Notes under the pieces: model-generated
What the model was told of the DNA's origin: nothing
Seen by the model: only the letters and a program-made list of their open reading frames with translations
Databases searched by the model: none
Program-made: the position numbers and the translations under genes
Shown here: in pieces, positions 24,891-34,011 of the stretch
How the letters are laid out: each line of letters opens with the position of its first letter
Position numbering within the stretch: position 1 is the first letter of the stretch
Assembly: GCF_004959925.1 (NCBI RefSeq)
Contig: NZ_SPUW01000002.1
Location: forward strand, 496,001 to 560,000
Reading direction: 5' to 3'
DNA length: 64,000 bases
Source of the DNA: Pseudooceanicola onchidii
GTDB lineage: Bacteria > Pseudomonadota > Alphaproteobacteria > Rhodobacterales > Rhodobacteraceae

Positions 24891-25430
24891 TTACTTGCAG
24901 CGGCTCTGTGCTTCGCCCACGGCAGCGGTGAAGCCCGAAAGCGAGAAGGTGTCCTTCGTGGTGGTGCCGCGCGACGACCGGGCGGTCAGGATCGCGTTGG
25001 CGCCGGCCTTCATGGCGGCGACGATCTTGGCGTCTTCGCCCTTGTTCTCGGGCCAGGCCCATTCGCCTTGGGTGATCAGTTCGAATTCAGTGCCGTCGAC
25101 GTTCAGGTTGACCGTCGATCCGGGGGCGAAGGGATAGCCGCCGGTGAAGGTCACCTGCGCATCCACGCCCGCGCCGGGGCGGTAGAAGGTCATCAACAGC
25201 ATCTGCGACCGGGTCACGGTCACGACGCGGCCGTCCTTGGTGTTCACGGTTTCCTTGGGCGCCGCGACGGCCCAGCATTCCTTCGGGTCCGCCTCTTCGT
25301 AGACCGCCCAGTCACCCTTTTCGCTAACGATGTTTTCGCTGACCTGCTGTGCGGATGCGACACCAGCGCTCATGGTGATCGTTCCGATCACGGCAGCCGT
25401 GGTCAGACCCAGCACTTTACGGGAAATCAT
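24891..25430 (-). CDS. Invasion-associated locus B (IalB) family periplasmic protein
   Basis: A 179-residue exported protein. The first 28 residues, beginning MISRKVLGLTTAAVIGT and ending VASA, form a Sec signal peptide. The mature part matches the IalB family: GDWAVYEEADPKECWAVAAPKE, then GRVVTVTRSQMLLMTFYRPG, and a final SLSGFTAAVGEAQSRCK. One Cys in KECW and one at the C-terminal SRC are positioned to form a disulfide. ATG at 25430 follows GGAGGC. The family is named from Bartonella entry into red cells but is widespread in free-living relatives; a stress or envelope role is likely here. Confidence 0.88.
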   Translation of the reverse strand: MISRKVLGLTTAAVIGTITMSAGVASAQQVSENIVSEKGDWAVYEEADPKECWAVAAPKETVNTKDGRVVTVTRSQMLLMTFYRPGAGVDAQVTFTGGYPFAPGSTVNLNVDGTEFELITQGEWAWPENKGEDAKIVAAMKAGANAILTARSSRGTTTKDTFSLSGFTAAVGEAQSRCK

Positions 25431-25497
25431 TAATCCAGCCTCCAAGCCGTCCTTGCCTCTATCCTGCTCTTCCGCCTTACTGGCTGTCTGTCAGAGC

Positions 25498-25523
25498 TCG
25501 ATGTAAATCGACAGTGCTACAAT
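25498..25523 (+). promoter_or_regulatory. Extended -10 promoter with TCGAT-N4-ATCGA inverted repeat before asparaginase
   Basis: TGCTACAAT at 25515-25523 matches an extended -10. TCGAT (25498-25502) and ATCGA (25507-25511) just upstream could be a repressor half-site pair. No convincing -35 is seen. Confidence 0.4.
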
Positions 25524-25584
25524 AGTCCAAAATGTGCCAATGACGAAAGAGCGATTGGCCGTAATTTGCAAGGAAGGCGGGAAG

Positions 25585-26565
25585 ATGTCGAGTGCAGTTG
25601 AACTGGCGCAGGTCTGGCGGGGGGATCTTCTGGAAAGCATCCACATGGGTCATGCGGTGATCTGTAACGGGGACGGCGAGGTGGTCGATGCCTGGGGCGA
25701 TCCGGCGCTGGTGATGTACCCGCGGTCGTCGTGCAAGATGATCCAGGCGCTGCCCCTGGTGGAAAGCGGGATCGCGCTGAGCGAGAGCCAGCTGGCCCTT
25801 GCCTGCGCGTCGCACAATGGCGCGGGCGTGCACGTCGACATGGTCGGGTCCTGGCTGGGTGAGCTGGGGCTGGCCGAGCACGACATGCGGTGCGGATCGC
25901 ACATGCCCAAGGACGAGCCCGAGCATCACCGGCTGATCCGGGCGGGGGAAGAGCCCTGCCAGCTGCACAACAACTGTTCCGGCAAGCATGCGGGGTTCCT
26001 GGCGCTGAACCAACATCTGGGCGGCGGGTCGGAATACGTCGACCCTGATCATCCGGTGCAAGTCGCCGTGCGTGCCGCGTTCGAAGACATGACCGGCGAA
26101 GACAGCCCCGGCTATGGCATCGACGGGTGTTCGGCGCCGAACTTCGCGACCTCCCTGACCGGGCTGGCGCGGGCCATGGGATTCTTTGCCTCGGCGCACC
26201 GGCGCAGCGGCGCGCGGGCCGAGGCCGCCACCCGGCTGACGCGCGCCATGGCGACGCATCCGCTGCTGGTCGCGGGCGAGGGGCGGGCCTGTACGGAGCT
26301 GATGCGTGCCATGGGCGGGCGCGTGGCGATCAAGACTGGGGCCGAGGCGGTCTTTGTCGCGATCCTGCCCGAGCAGGAGCTGGGCATTGCGCTGAAGGTC
26401 GTCGACGGCGGCACGCGCGGGGCGGAATGCGCCATCGCGGCGCTGCTGATCCGGGCGGGGGTGCTGGATGCGGGCCATCCGGCGGTCGCCAAGTTCTGGA
26501 ACGCGCCAATGACCAATTGCCGCGGCAAGGAGGTCGGGTTCGTCCGGCCCGGTTCGTTCGCCTGA
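25585..26565 (+). CDS. Asparaginase, type II thermolabile (Rhizobium etli AnsA-like) family
   Basis: A 326-residue protein of the L-asparaginase II (PF06089) family, unrelated in fold to E. coli AnsB and first studied in Rhizobium etli. Family marks are VWRGDLLESIHMGHAVI, SSCKMIQALPLVESG, HNNCSGKHAGFLAL (with catalytic Ser and Lys candidates), GIDGCSAPNFA, and FVAILPEQELGIALKVVDGGTRG. It would hydrolyse asparagine to aspartate and ammonia in the cytoplasm. ATG at 25585 follows AAGGAAGG. Divergent from ialB and convergent with the M16 peptidases. Confidence 0.93.
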   Translation: MSSAVELAQVWRGDLLESIHMGHAVICNGDGEVVDAWGDPALVMYPRSSCKMIQALPLVESGIALSESQLALACASHNGAGVHVDMVGSWLGELGLAEHDMRCGSHMPKDEPEHHRLIRAGEEPCQLHNNCSGKHAGFLALNQHLGGGSEYVDPDHPVQVAVRAAFEDMTGEDSPGYGIDGCSAPNFATSLTGLARAMGFFASAHRRSGARAEAATRLTRAMATHPLLVAGEGRACTELMRAMGGRVAIKTGAEAVFVAILPEQELGIALKVVDGGTRGAECAIAALLIRAGVLDAGHPAVAKFWNAPMTNCRGKEVGFVRPGSFA

Positions 26566-26571
26566 GAGCGG

Positions 26572-26601
26572 GCCTGCCCCTTCCGTTCGGGCGGGGCAGG
26601 C
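26572..26601. terminator. Hairpin between convergent asparaginase and M16 peptidase
   Basis: GCCTGCCCC (26572-26580) pairs with GGGGCAGGC (26593-26601). It lies between two convergent stops. No T-run on either side, so a weak or Rho-assisted bidirectional terminator. Confidence 0.45.
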
Positions 26602-26607
26602 GCAGGC

Positions 26608-27921
26608 CTAGTTCGTGCTGGTCAGCCCCTCGGGCTTGCCGACCACCACGAACCGCAGGTCATCCGGCTTGAGGTAGCGTTTCGCCACGTCGTTCACCTG
26701 CTCCAGCGTCACGGCGTTCACCCGGTCGTTGCGGGTTTCGGCATAGTCGATCGGCATGTCCTGGATCTGCATCCCGGTGATGATGTTGGCGATCGGCCCG
26801 TTGCCGTCGAAGCGCAGGGGATAGGCGCCGGTCAGGTATTTCTTGGCGGCGGTCAGCTCCTCTTCCGTCACGCCGTTTTCGGCGATGTCGGACCACTGGG
26901 TGCGGATGACGTCGATCGCCTCGGCGACGCGGTCGTTGGCCGATTGCACCTGCCCCATCCAGAGGTCGGCGTGGTCCTTGTCGACGAGGAAACTGTAGAC
27001 CCCGTAGGTCAGCCCGCGCTTTTCACGCACCTCGGTCATCAGGCGGCTTTCAAAGCCGCCGCCGCCGAGGATGGTGTTCAACAGGTAGGCGGCAAAGAAG
27101 TCCTCGCTGGTGCGCTTGATGCCGGTGTGGCCGAACAGCGCCACCGACTGTGGGGTATCGTAGTCGACGACCGTGACGCCCCCGGTCAGCGCCGGGGCGA
27201 TGTCATCGGGCATGGGCGCGCCGGTTTCGGGCAGATCGCCCAGCAGGTCGTCCAGCAGGGTCGCCAGATCCTCGGGCGTGATGTCCCCGACGGCACCGAT
27301 GTAGATGCGGTCGCGGGTCATCGTGTCGGCGTGCGCGTTCAGGATATCGTCGCGGGTCAGGCCCGCCACGCTGTCCAGCGTGCCGTTGCCGTCCGACCCA
27401 TAGGGATGATCGCCAAAGGCCTGCGTTTCGAATTCGCGGCCCGCCATGTCGTTGGGGTCCTTTTCGTCGGACCGGATGATCGAAACCACCTGCCCCCGCA
27501 CCCGGTCGATGGCGTCCTGATCGAAACGCGGGTCGATCAGCGACTCGCGCAGCAGGGCCACGGCCTTGTCGCGGTTTTCGGTCAGGAACCGGGCCGAGAC
27601 GGTCAGGGTGTCGTCGCTGACGTCATAGTCGAAGTCGGCGGCCAGCATTTCCTTGGCGCGGGTGAAGGCCAGCGCGTCCATCTCTCCGGCGCCTTCCTCG
27701 AGCGTGGCGGTCATCAGGTTGATGGCGCCGCGCTTGCCCTCGCGATCCAGAGAGGTGCCGCCCTTGAACCAGATTTCAAGCGCGGTGAAGGGGATGGAAT
27801 GTTCCTCGACCAGCCAGGCGGTCAGGCCGCCGGGGGTCTTGACCTCCTGGATCTCGACCTCGGCCCGCAGGGGCACGGCGGTGACCAGCGTGAGGATCAG
27901 GGGAAGGACGAAACGGATCAT
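26608..27921 (-). CDS. M16 family peptidase-like subunit, non-catalytic
   Basis: A 437-residue insulinase-fold protein with a Sec signal (MIRFVLPLILTLVTAVPLRA). Where catalytic M16 proteins have HxxEH, this one has LMTATLEEG, so zinc binding is lost. The C-terminal domain retains TEVREKRGLTYGVYSF, the R-Y substrate-binding region. It overlaps the catalytic M16 gene upstream by ATGA. The pair therefore resembles the alpha/beta arrangement of mitochondrial processing peptidase and bacterial heterodimeric M16 enzymes, located here in the periplasm. Confidence 0.92.
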   Translation of the reverse strand: MIRFVLPLILTLVTAVPLRAEVEIQEVKTPGGLTAWLVEEHSIPFTALEIWFKGGTSLDREGKRGAINLMTATLEEGAGEMDALAFTRAKEMLAADFDYDVSDDTLTVSARFLTENRDKAVALLRESLIDPRFDQDAIDRVRGQVVSIIRSDEKDPNDMAGREFETQAFGDHPYGSDGNGTLDSVAGLTRDDILNAHADTMTRDRIYIGAVGDITPEDLATLLDDLLGDLPETGAPMPDDIAPALTGGVTVVDYDTPQSVALFGHTGIKRTSEDFFAAYLLNTILGGGGFESRLMTEVREKRGLTYGVYSFLVDKDHADLWMGQVQSANDRVAEAIDVIRTQWSDIAENGVTEEELTAAKKYLTGAYPLRFDGNGPIANIITGMQIQDMPIDYAETRNDRVNAVTLEQVNDVAKRYLKPDDLRFVVVGKPEGLTSTN

Positions 27922-29333
27922 TGGCTCACCTCCTCGGCGGCGGGCTGCGGGGCGGCGTCGGCGTCAGCGGGGGCGCTGGCGTCCGTCGGACGGGCCGGGC
28001 CGGTCAGATGGCCGGTGACGGCGCGGTTGCGGTCAAAGAGATCCCGGGCGGCGACCAGGATGTCGTCTTCGGTCACGGCCTGCAGCAGGTCGGGCCATTC
28101 CTGGATGTCCTTGATGGTCAGCCCCTGCGTCAGGCCAGATCCATAGCGGCGCGCCAGGCTTTGCACGTTGTCGCGTTCATAGACCTGACCGGCGCGGATC
28201 TGCATCTTGATGCGGTCCAGCTTGGCCGCGTCGACGCCATCCTTCAGGAACTGGGCCAGCACGTCGTCCAGGGCCGCTTCGGCCTCGTCCAGGCTGACGC
28301 CTTCGGCGGGCACGATGTAGAGCCCGAAGGTCGTGTCATCCAGCGACTGCCCCCGGTAATAGGCCGAGGTGTAAAGCGCCTTCTTCTGATCGAAGACCAG
28401 CTGTTCGTTCAGATACCCGGTCTGGCCGCCGCCCAGCACCTCAGACAGCATGACCAGCGCGGCGGCGGTCTTCTGATCGCCGGTGTCGCGTTCGGGGGCC
28501 AGGTAGCTTCGGGTGACATAGGGCTGCGCGACGCGCGGGTCTTCGTAGGACAGGCGGCGTTCGGCGGTCTGGCGTGGTTCGGCGGGCCGGTCGCGCGGCT
28601 GAAGGTCCGGGTTGGGCGGGATCGGTTCGTAGTACTGCTTGGCCAGCGTCCGCACCTCGTCGGGGGTCACGTCACCCGCCACCACGAGGATGGCGTTGTT
28701 GGGGGCGTAGAACTGTTCGTAATAAGCGAGGGCATCCTGCAGGCTCAGCTCCTCCATCTCGTGCCGCCAGCCGATGATGGGGACACCGTAGCGGTGGTTG
28801 AGGTACTGCGCGGCATTGGCCTGTTCATTGAACAGCGCCTGAGGAGAGTTTTCGGTCCGCTGGTTGCGTTCCTCGATGATCACCTGGCGTTCGGTCAGGA
28901 TGTCATCCTCGGTCAGGCGGAGGTTGCGCATCCGGTCGGATTCCATCGACATCATGAGACCGAGGCGGTCCGCCGCGACGCGCTGAAAGTAGGCGGTGTA
29001 GTCAAAGCTGGTAAAGGCGTTGTCGGTGCCGCCATTTTCGGCAACCGTCTTGGAGAGTTCGCCGGAGTCCAGCGTGTCAGTTGCCTTGAACAACAGGTGT
29101 TCCAGGAAATGCGCGACACCGGAGACACCGGGCGTTTCATCTGCTGAACCGGCCTTGTACCAGACCATGTGGACCACGACCGGGGCGCGGTGATCTTCGA
29201 TCACGACGACCTGCATGCCGTTGTCGAGCGTGAAGTCGGTGACCAGGTCATCCGAGGCCGTGGCCAGGGTTGCGGACAGGAAGGTCAGGGCGGCGGTCCA
29301 TCTGGCCAGCCGCGCCAGGGGCGACAGGGGCAT
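27918..29333 (-). CDS. M16 family zinc metalloprotease (catalytic subunit)
   Basis: A 471-residue exported insulinase-family protease. The zinc motif is HFLEHLLF (inverted HxxEH) with a downstream acidic region. The signal peptide is the first 28 residues ending ATLATA. The substrate-binding partner domain has the GGGQTGYLNEQLV segment. I chose ATG at 29333 because AAAGGA precedes it; the ATG at 29348 is five codons earlier. Co-transcribed and overlapping with the non-catalytic partner. It probably degrades periplasmic peptides. The C terminus is an Ala/Pro-rich tail. Confidence 0.93.
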   Translation of the reverse strand: MPLSPLARLARWTAALTFLSATLATASDDLVTDFTLDNGMQVVVIEDHRAPVVVHMVWYKAGSADETPGVSGVAHFLEHLLFKATDTLDSGELSKTVAENGGTDNAFTSFDYTAYFQRVAADRLGLMMSMESDRMRNLRLTEDDILTERQVIIEERNQRTENSPQALFNEQANAAQYLNHRYGVPIIGWRHEMEELSLQDALAYYEQFYAPNNAILVVAGDVTPDEVRTLAKQYYEPIPPNPDLQPRDRPAEPRQTAERRLSYEDPRVAQPYVTRSYLAPERDTGDQKTAAALVMLSEVLGGGQTGYLNEQLVFDQKKALYTSAYYRGQSLDDTTFGLYIVPAEGVSLDEAEAALDDVLAQFLKDGVDAAKLDRIKMQIRAGQVYERDNVQSLARRYGSGLTQGLTIKDIQEWPDLLQAVTEDDILVAARDLFDRNRAVTGHLTGPARPTDASAPADADAAPQPAAEEVSQ

Positions 29334-29383
29334 CCGGTGTCCTTTCATTGGGGCGTCGGTGTCTTGGCGCTCAAGATAGGCGA

Positions 29384-29410
29384 AAGGCCCGGGTGCGCAA
29401 CTCGGGCCTT
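29384..29410 (-). terminator. Terminator after the BamF-like gene
   Basis: AAGGCCCGGGT (29384-29394) and ACTCGGGCCTT (29400-29410) form an 11-pair stem with one G-U, followed on the minus strand by TTTCG. It separates the BamF-like gene from the M16 pair, implying that the peptidases have their own promoter or partial read-through. Confidence 0.65.
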
Positions 29411-29449
29411 CTCAGATGACAGGAGTTTGAGCGTCGCGTGACGCGGCCG

Positions 29450-29995
29450 TCAGTTCTCGGGCGGGGAACTGGGGGTCGGCGCACCGGCGCGACGCCAAAG
29501 TTCCTGTGTTTCGCGGCGATCCAGCGTCTGCTTGTCGTAGGCGCGGTAATATTCGTCGCTGCCGAAGATCCGCAGGCGGCTGGCCAGCCAGCGGCGATAG
29601 CGGAAGTTTTCGTCGGTTTCGGCCAGGTCGGCGCGGATGTTCGGGTCGATGCCCCGGCGGGCCGCTGCCGTCACCAGTGCGCCATCGGCTGCGCCCACGC
29701 CGCGATCCTCGACCGCTTCGCGACGGCCACCAAGGGCAGCCACGGCGTCGGCCTTGGGGGTCATGTCGGTGCGGTTCGCGCCACCCGGGGTCGGCTGGGG
29801 CAGTTCGACAAAGCTTGGCGGTGTTTCCAGCGGGCGCGTCGGCAGCACGGTGAATTCATCCGGGCCGTTCGAGGTGTTGCGCACCTTGTGCAGCGCGAAC
29901 TCCTTGTCGGGATCAGGACTAAGCCCCCCGCAGGCGGACAGCGCCGTGCAGGTCAGAAGGATCAGCGGCAACGCGAAGCGTCCGGTCGCTGGCAT
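29450..29995 (-). CDS. DUF3035 / BamF-like outer-membrane lipoprotein
   Basis: A 181-residue lipoprotein. The signal is MPATGRFALPLILLTCTALSAC with lipobox LSAC, so Cys22 is the lipidated residue. The mature protein has DEFTVLPTRPLETPPSFVELPQPTPGG, the proline-rich core of DUF3035 proteins, which were renamed BamF-like because a Caulobacter member sits in the beta-barrel assembly complex; I recall this and have not checked it. It starts at ATG 29995 with GGGAGA upstream. Directly downstream of lspA, which would process its signal. Confidence 0.82.
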   Translation of the reverse strand: MPATGRFALPLILLTCTALSACGGLSPDPDKEFALHKVRNTSNGPDEFTVLPTRPLETPPSFVELPQPTPGGANRTDMTPKADAVAALGGRREAVEDRGVGAADGALVTAAARRGIDPNIRADLAETDENFRYRRWLASRLRIFGSDEYYRAYDKQTLDRRETQELWRRAGAPTPSSPPEN

Positions 29996-30048
29996 GGTCG
30001 TCTCCCTAGTCGTCTGGCCGCAAGTCTTAACCCATCTGGCCAAAGAGG

Positions 30049-30516
30049 TCACGCGCCTTTCTCGGCCGGAAGCAGGATCAGGCCGGCAGCCCCGACGAAG
30101 ATCGCGATATCGGCGACGTTGAAGGCAAATGGGTTGTCGATACCGCAGCACGACATGTTCAGGAAATCCGCCACGGCGCCATAAATGATCCGGTCGATCA
30201 CGTTGCCAAGCGCGCCGCCGACCAGGACGCCTGCGGCGATCAGCCCGATGTGGCGCGGACGTTCCCGGTGCACCCAGAACAGGACCGCACCGCAGATCGC
30301 CAGGGCAAGCGCGATCAGGAACCAGCGCGCGGCGCCCGATCCGTCAGAAAAGAGGCCGAAGTTGATCCCGGTGTTCCAGGCCATGCGCAGCGTGAGAAGG
30401 GGCGGCGCGACCTCGATCACGCCGCGATTGACCAGGTCGAGCATGTGGACAACCACGTACTTCGACAGCTGATCGATCAGGAAGGTCCAGAACCCGGCCC
30501 AGAAAACGGTCTTCAT
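30049..30516 (-). CDS. lspA: Lipoprotein signal peptidase (signal peptidase II)
   Basis: A 155-residue inner-membrane aspartyl protease that removes signal peptides from prolipoproteins. Four membrane helices are seen. The catalytic Asp residues are in [17 protein letters not shown], and [10 protein letters not shown] is the conserved substrate-binding loop. The downstream neighbour is itself a lipoprotein. It begins 8 bases after purH ends. Secure call. Confidence 0.97.
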   Translation of the reverse strand: MKTVFWAGFWTFLIDQLSKYVVVHMLDLVNRGVIEVAPPLLTLRMAWNTGINFGLFSDGSGAARWFLIALALAICGAVLFWVHRERPRHIGLIAAGVLVGGALGNVIDRIIYGAVADFLNMSCCGIDNPFAFNVADIAIFVGAAGLILLPAEKGA

Positions 30517-30523
30517 GCGAGGG

Positions 30524-32113
30524 TCAGTGCCGGAAGTGGCGCATGCCGGTCAGCACCATGGCAAGGCCCGCTTCGTCCGCGGCTTCGATCACCTCGTTGT
30601 CGCGCATCGACCCGCCGGGCTGGATCACCGCCGTTGCCCCTGCGTTCGCCGCAGCCAGAAGGCCGTCGGCAAAGGGGAAGAAGGCGTCCGAGGCCACCAC
30701 GGACCCCTTGGCCGGGGTTTCGGAGAGGCCGATTTCCTCGGCCATGCGCGCGGCCTTGAGCGCGGCGATGGTGGAGCTGTCGACGCGGCTCATCTGGCCC
30801 GCACCGACGCCGACGGTCGCGCCGTCCTTGACGTAGACGATGGCGTTGGACTTGACGTGCTTGGCGACGGTCCAGGCGAAGAGCAGGTCGGCCATCTCTT
30901 TTTCGGACGGCTTGCGCTTGGTCACGACCTTCAGGTCGTCCATGTCGATGCGGCCGTTGTCCTTGTCCTGCACCAGCAGGCCGCCCGCGACCTGGCGGTA
31001 GGACAGGATCGCGGTCTTCGGGTCGGCAAGGCCATCGGTGGTCAGCAGGCGCAGGTTCTTCTTCTTGGCAAAGATCTCTTTGGCGCGGTCGTCGGCGCCG
31101 GGGGCGATCACGACCTCGGTGAAGATCTGCGCGATCTCTTCGGCGGTGTCGCCGTCCAGCGGCTGGTTCAGCGCGATGATGCCGCCGAAGGCCGAGGTTC
31201 GGTCGCAGTCGAAGGCCCGCAGGTAGGCGTCGCGCAGCGATTCACCCCGGGCCACGCCGCAGGGGTTGGCGTGCTTGATGATCGCGCAGGCCGGACCGTT
31301 CGAGGGCAGGAATTCCGACACCAGTTCGAAGGCCGCGTCGGTGTCGTTGATGTTGTTGTAGGACAGTTCCTTGCCCTGGTGTTGCTGTGCGGTCGACACG
31401 CCCGGGCGGACCGACCCGTCGGTGTAGAAGGCGGCGGACTGGTGCGGGTTCTCGCCATAGCGCAGCGACTGCGCCAGCGTGCCGGCAAAGACGCGGCGGC
31501 GCGGGGTCTCTTCGCCGATTGCGCTGGCCATCCAGGTGGACACGGCCGCGTCATAGGCGCCGGTGCGGGCATAGGCGATCTGGGCGTGCCGCTTGCGGAA
31601 GTTCAGGCTGGTCTGGCCGTCGTTGGCCTTCAGCTCGTCGACCAGGACGCCATAGTCCTCGACATCCACGATGGTGGTGACAAAGGCGTGGTTCTTGGCC
31701 GCGGCGCGGATCATCGCGGGGCCGCCGATGTCGATGTTCTCGATGCAGGTGTCATAGTCGGCACCTTTGGCAACGGTTTCCTCGAAGGGGTAGAGGTTGA
31801 CGATCAGCAGGTCGATCGCCTCGATTCCGTGGTCGTTCATCGCTGCGACGTGGCCGTCGTTGTCGCGCAGGGCCAGCAGGCCGCCGTGCACCTTGGGGTG
31901 CAGCGTCTTGACCCGGCCGTCCATCATTTCCGGGAAACCGGTGACATCGGCCACGTCCGTGACGGTCAGGCCCGCGTCACGCAGCATGCCCGCGCTGCCG
32001 CCCGTGGACAGCAGGTCGATGCCCATCCCGGCCAGCTCTTTGGCCAGGTCGATCAACCCGGTCTTGTCGGAAACGGAAATCAGCGCGCGGCGGACGGGGT
32101 GAAGGTCGGTCAT
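30524..32113 (-). CDS. purH: Bifunctional AICAR formyltransferase / IMP cyclohydrolase
   Basis: A 529-residue enzyme for the last two steps of IMP synthesis: formyl transfer from 10-formyl-THF to AICAR, then ring closure. The N-terminal cyclohydrolase (MGS-like) domain starts [20 protein letters not shown] with STGGSAGML and [13 protein letters not shown]. The C-terminal transformylase domain has [11 protein letters not shown], with the catalytic Lys-His, and [32 protein letters not shown] chose ATG at 32113, giving the canonical length; the reading frame stays open upstream but without family sequence. Secure call. Confidence 0.98.
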   Translation of the reverse strand: MTDLHPVRRALISVSDKTGLIDLAKELAGMGIDLLSTGGSAGMLRDAGLTVTDVADVTGFPEMMDGRVKTLHPKVHGGLLALRDNDGHVAAMNDHGIEAIDLLIVNLYPFEETVAKGADYDTCIENIDIGGPAMIRAAAKNHAFVTTIVDVEDYGVLVDELKANDGQTSLNFRKRHAQIAYARTGAYDAAVSTWMASAIGEETPRRRVFAGTLAQSLRYGENPHQSAAFYTDGSVRPGVSTAQQHQGKELSYNNINDTDAAFELVSEFLPSNGPACAIIKHANPCGVARGESLRDAYLRAFDCDRTSAFGGIIALNQPLDGDTAEEIAQIFTEVVIAPGADDRAKEIFAKKKNLRLLTTDGLADPKTAILSYRQVAGGLLVQDKDNGRIDMDDLKVVTKRKPSEKEMADLLFAWTVAKHVKSNAIVYVKDGATVGVGAGQMSRVDSSTIAALKAARMAEEIGLSETPAKGSVVASDAFFPFADGLLAAANAGATAVIQPGGSMRDNEVIEAADEAGLAMVLTGMRHFRH

Positions 32114-32150
32114 GGCGGTGGCAGGTCCCTTATCGGCAGAGAATCGGCAG

Positions 32151-33890
32151 TCAGAGCGCCCCGTCCATCCCGTCCCGGTTGAGATCGCGGATCGATATCG
32201 GCGTGTCCTGCGCCTTGGACAGCGACCAGCGGATGCGGGTTGCAGGGTCCTGCGCCGTTGACGCCAGCACGATCTGGGTGGTCGCACGCGGCTTGAGGCG
32301 GTTCTTCTCCAGAAAGACGGAAGGTTCAAGGCGCAATTCGCCGCTGCCATCATGCCGGAAGACCCAAAGTTCCCCGGATTTGAGCGCCAGCGACACCGCG
32401 ACGCCCCCCATATCCAGCTGCGCCTCGACATCGGGATGCAGGTGGAAACGGATCGCGAGGGGAAAGCCTTCGCCGTCGCGGTTGTGGATCGCCTGTTCGA
32501 AAAACTGCCGTTCGCGCAGCTCCATCGCGACCAGCAGGTCTTCGCCCGCCAGCGCGCGCCCGTCGGCCGTCAGTTCAAGCGTGCGGGCATGGGTCAGCCC
32601 GTAGGATCGCAGGTACCCGTCGTGGCCGCCCTGAAACCGCATGCCGTCGGGCGCGTGGGTCATGCGCACCGGAACATGGGTGGGGCCGTCGACCAGCGGG
32701 CTGCGGGCGTCGCGGCTGCCGTTGGGCAAACGGGCCGAGGATGCGTTGTTGAGGCACAGGGTCGAATGGCTGGGCGTGGCGCGGCCCGCGCGGCGCCAGT
32801 CCGGCCCGAAGACTGCGCCCGATCCGCAGTTGACGACCAGTGGGCGACGGCCCGAGGTGAGTTCGAAGGCCAGCGTCGACGCATGGGCGTTGAAGGCATC
32901 GCGCCCGGTCGGCGGGGCGGCGGCATCAAGGATCACGCTGGTGCGTCCGGCCGACAGGCGGGCATAGCCCATGGCCAGCCCGTCCGCGTGACGGCGCTTG
33001 ATCCCCGAGGTCGCCAGCGCCGTGTCCAGCCGCCCTTCGACGCCGCGCCCTCCGCCGTGAAACCGGGCCAGGCAGCCGTCGGCATGGCGCAGGGCCCGCA
33101 GGGTTGGGGCGATGCGTTCGATGGCGCCCTGCAGCGCCTCGCCTGGGGTATGGCCCGCGTCCGACTTCGCGGCGGCCACCCAGGTCAGCAGCGTGAACAC
33201 CTCAAGCAGGTCTTCGGGGTTGCGGGTCGCCACGCCGCCCTGCGCGTCGATGTCATCACGGCACAGCTGTTCCAGTGCGGTCACCGCCGGATCCAGCAGG
33301 CGCGATATCCCCCTGAGCGACAGGGCCGCGTGGATGAGACCGCAGAGCGCCTCGAACCGCGCGAGGCCCGGGGGCGCACTGCGCCAGCGTTTCTCAAGGA
33401 ACCGGGTCTGGTGGCCGAGGGATTTGAAGAAGGCCGCCTTCGCCTCGTCCGATTGGCCCTGCAGGAGGAAGACCGCGTGGTTGATCCAGCGGATGATGCG
33501 CCGTCCGGTCAGCGCAGGCGTCCAGCCCGGGCCGCGCCCGGGACCGTAGAGGTCGATCCATTCCCACACCCAGGCCTGCGCGCGCTGGCGCGTCGGGATA
33601 TCGCCCACGGCGGCCATGTCATCAAGCCAGGTGAACCCGTGGATTTCTTCCTGGAAGGCAGGATCGGGGAAGGGCAGGGCCCAGATGTCGGCGCCCGAAT
33701 CCTCGACAAGGTGTCCCGCGAACAGGAAATTGCCGGCAACGAGCTGACGGCCCCTCGCAAAGCTGCCGATGGTGCGGGGTTCGGGCGGGCTGACGAATCC
33801 TTCCGGGGCAGGGGTCCAGCGCGTCAGGCGCGCGTGGACCCTGTCCAGCAACCGAGGCCCGGAGCCTTCGGGGATCGTGCGTTTCGTCAT
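32151..33890 (-). CDS. Heparinase II/III family protein
   Basis: A 579-residue protein with the helical (alpha/alpha barrel) N-terminal and beta-sandwich C-terminal halves of the polysaccharide lyase heparinase II/III family. Visible parts are [29 protein letters not shown], and the second-domain stretch [30 protein letters not shown]. No signal peptide is apparent, unlike many secreted lyases. In Rhodobacteraceae a gene like this commonly sits between the RsmB-like gene and purH, so it may be housekeeping, perhaps in cell-surface polysaccharide processing. The substrate is unknown. Confidence 0.85.
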   Translation of the reverse strand: MTKRTIPEGSGPRLLDRVHARLTRWTPAPEGFVSPPEPRTIGSFARGRQLVAGNFLFAGHLVEDSGADIWALPFPDPAFQEEIHGFTWLDDMAAVGDIPTRQRAQAWVWEWIDLYGPGRGPGWTPALTGRRIIRWINHAVFLLQGQSDEAKAAFFKSLGHQTRFLEKRWRSAPPGLARFEALCGLIHAALSLRGISRLLDPAVTALEQLCRDDIDAQGGVATRNPEDLLEVFTLLTWVAAAKSDAGHTPGEALQGAIERIAPTLRALRHADGCLARFHGGGRGVEGRLDTALATSGIKRRHADGLAMGYARLSAGRTSVILDAAAPPTGRDAFNAHASTLAFELTSGRRPLVVNCGSGAVFGPDWRRAGRATPSHSTLCLNNASSARLPNGSRDARSPLVDGPTHVPVRMTHAPDGMRFQGGHDGYLRSYGLTHARTLELTADGRALAGEDLLVAMELRERQFFEQAIHNRDGEGFPLAIRFHLHPDVEAQLDMGGVAVSLALKSGELWVFRHDGSGELRLEPSVFLEKNRLKPRATTQIVLASTAQDPATRIRWSLSKAQDTPISIRDLNRDGMDGAL

Positions 33891-34011
33891 CCTGCCTGTC
33901 TTTGCGTCGCTTCTCTGGCGTCGGGTCCAACTTAACGGGCGGCGCGCGCGGCGTCACCGAAAAAGCCGGGTCTCGGCGGACAGAGCGGCGATTGGGCGAC
34001 CGGCAGAGGGG

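Noticed and set aside
29450-29995. Possible BamF assignment taken as certain.
   Set aside because: The DUF3035 match is by remembered motif pattern only; I keep it as BamF-like without a gene symbol.
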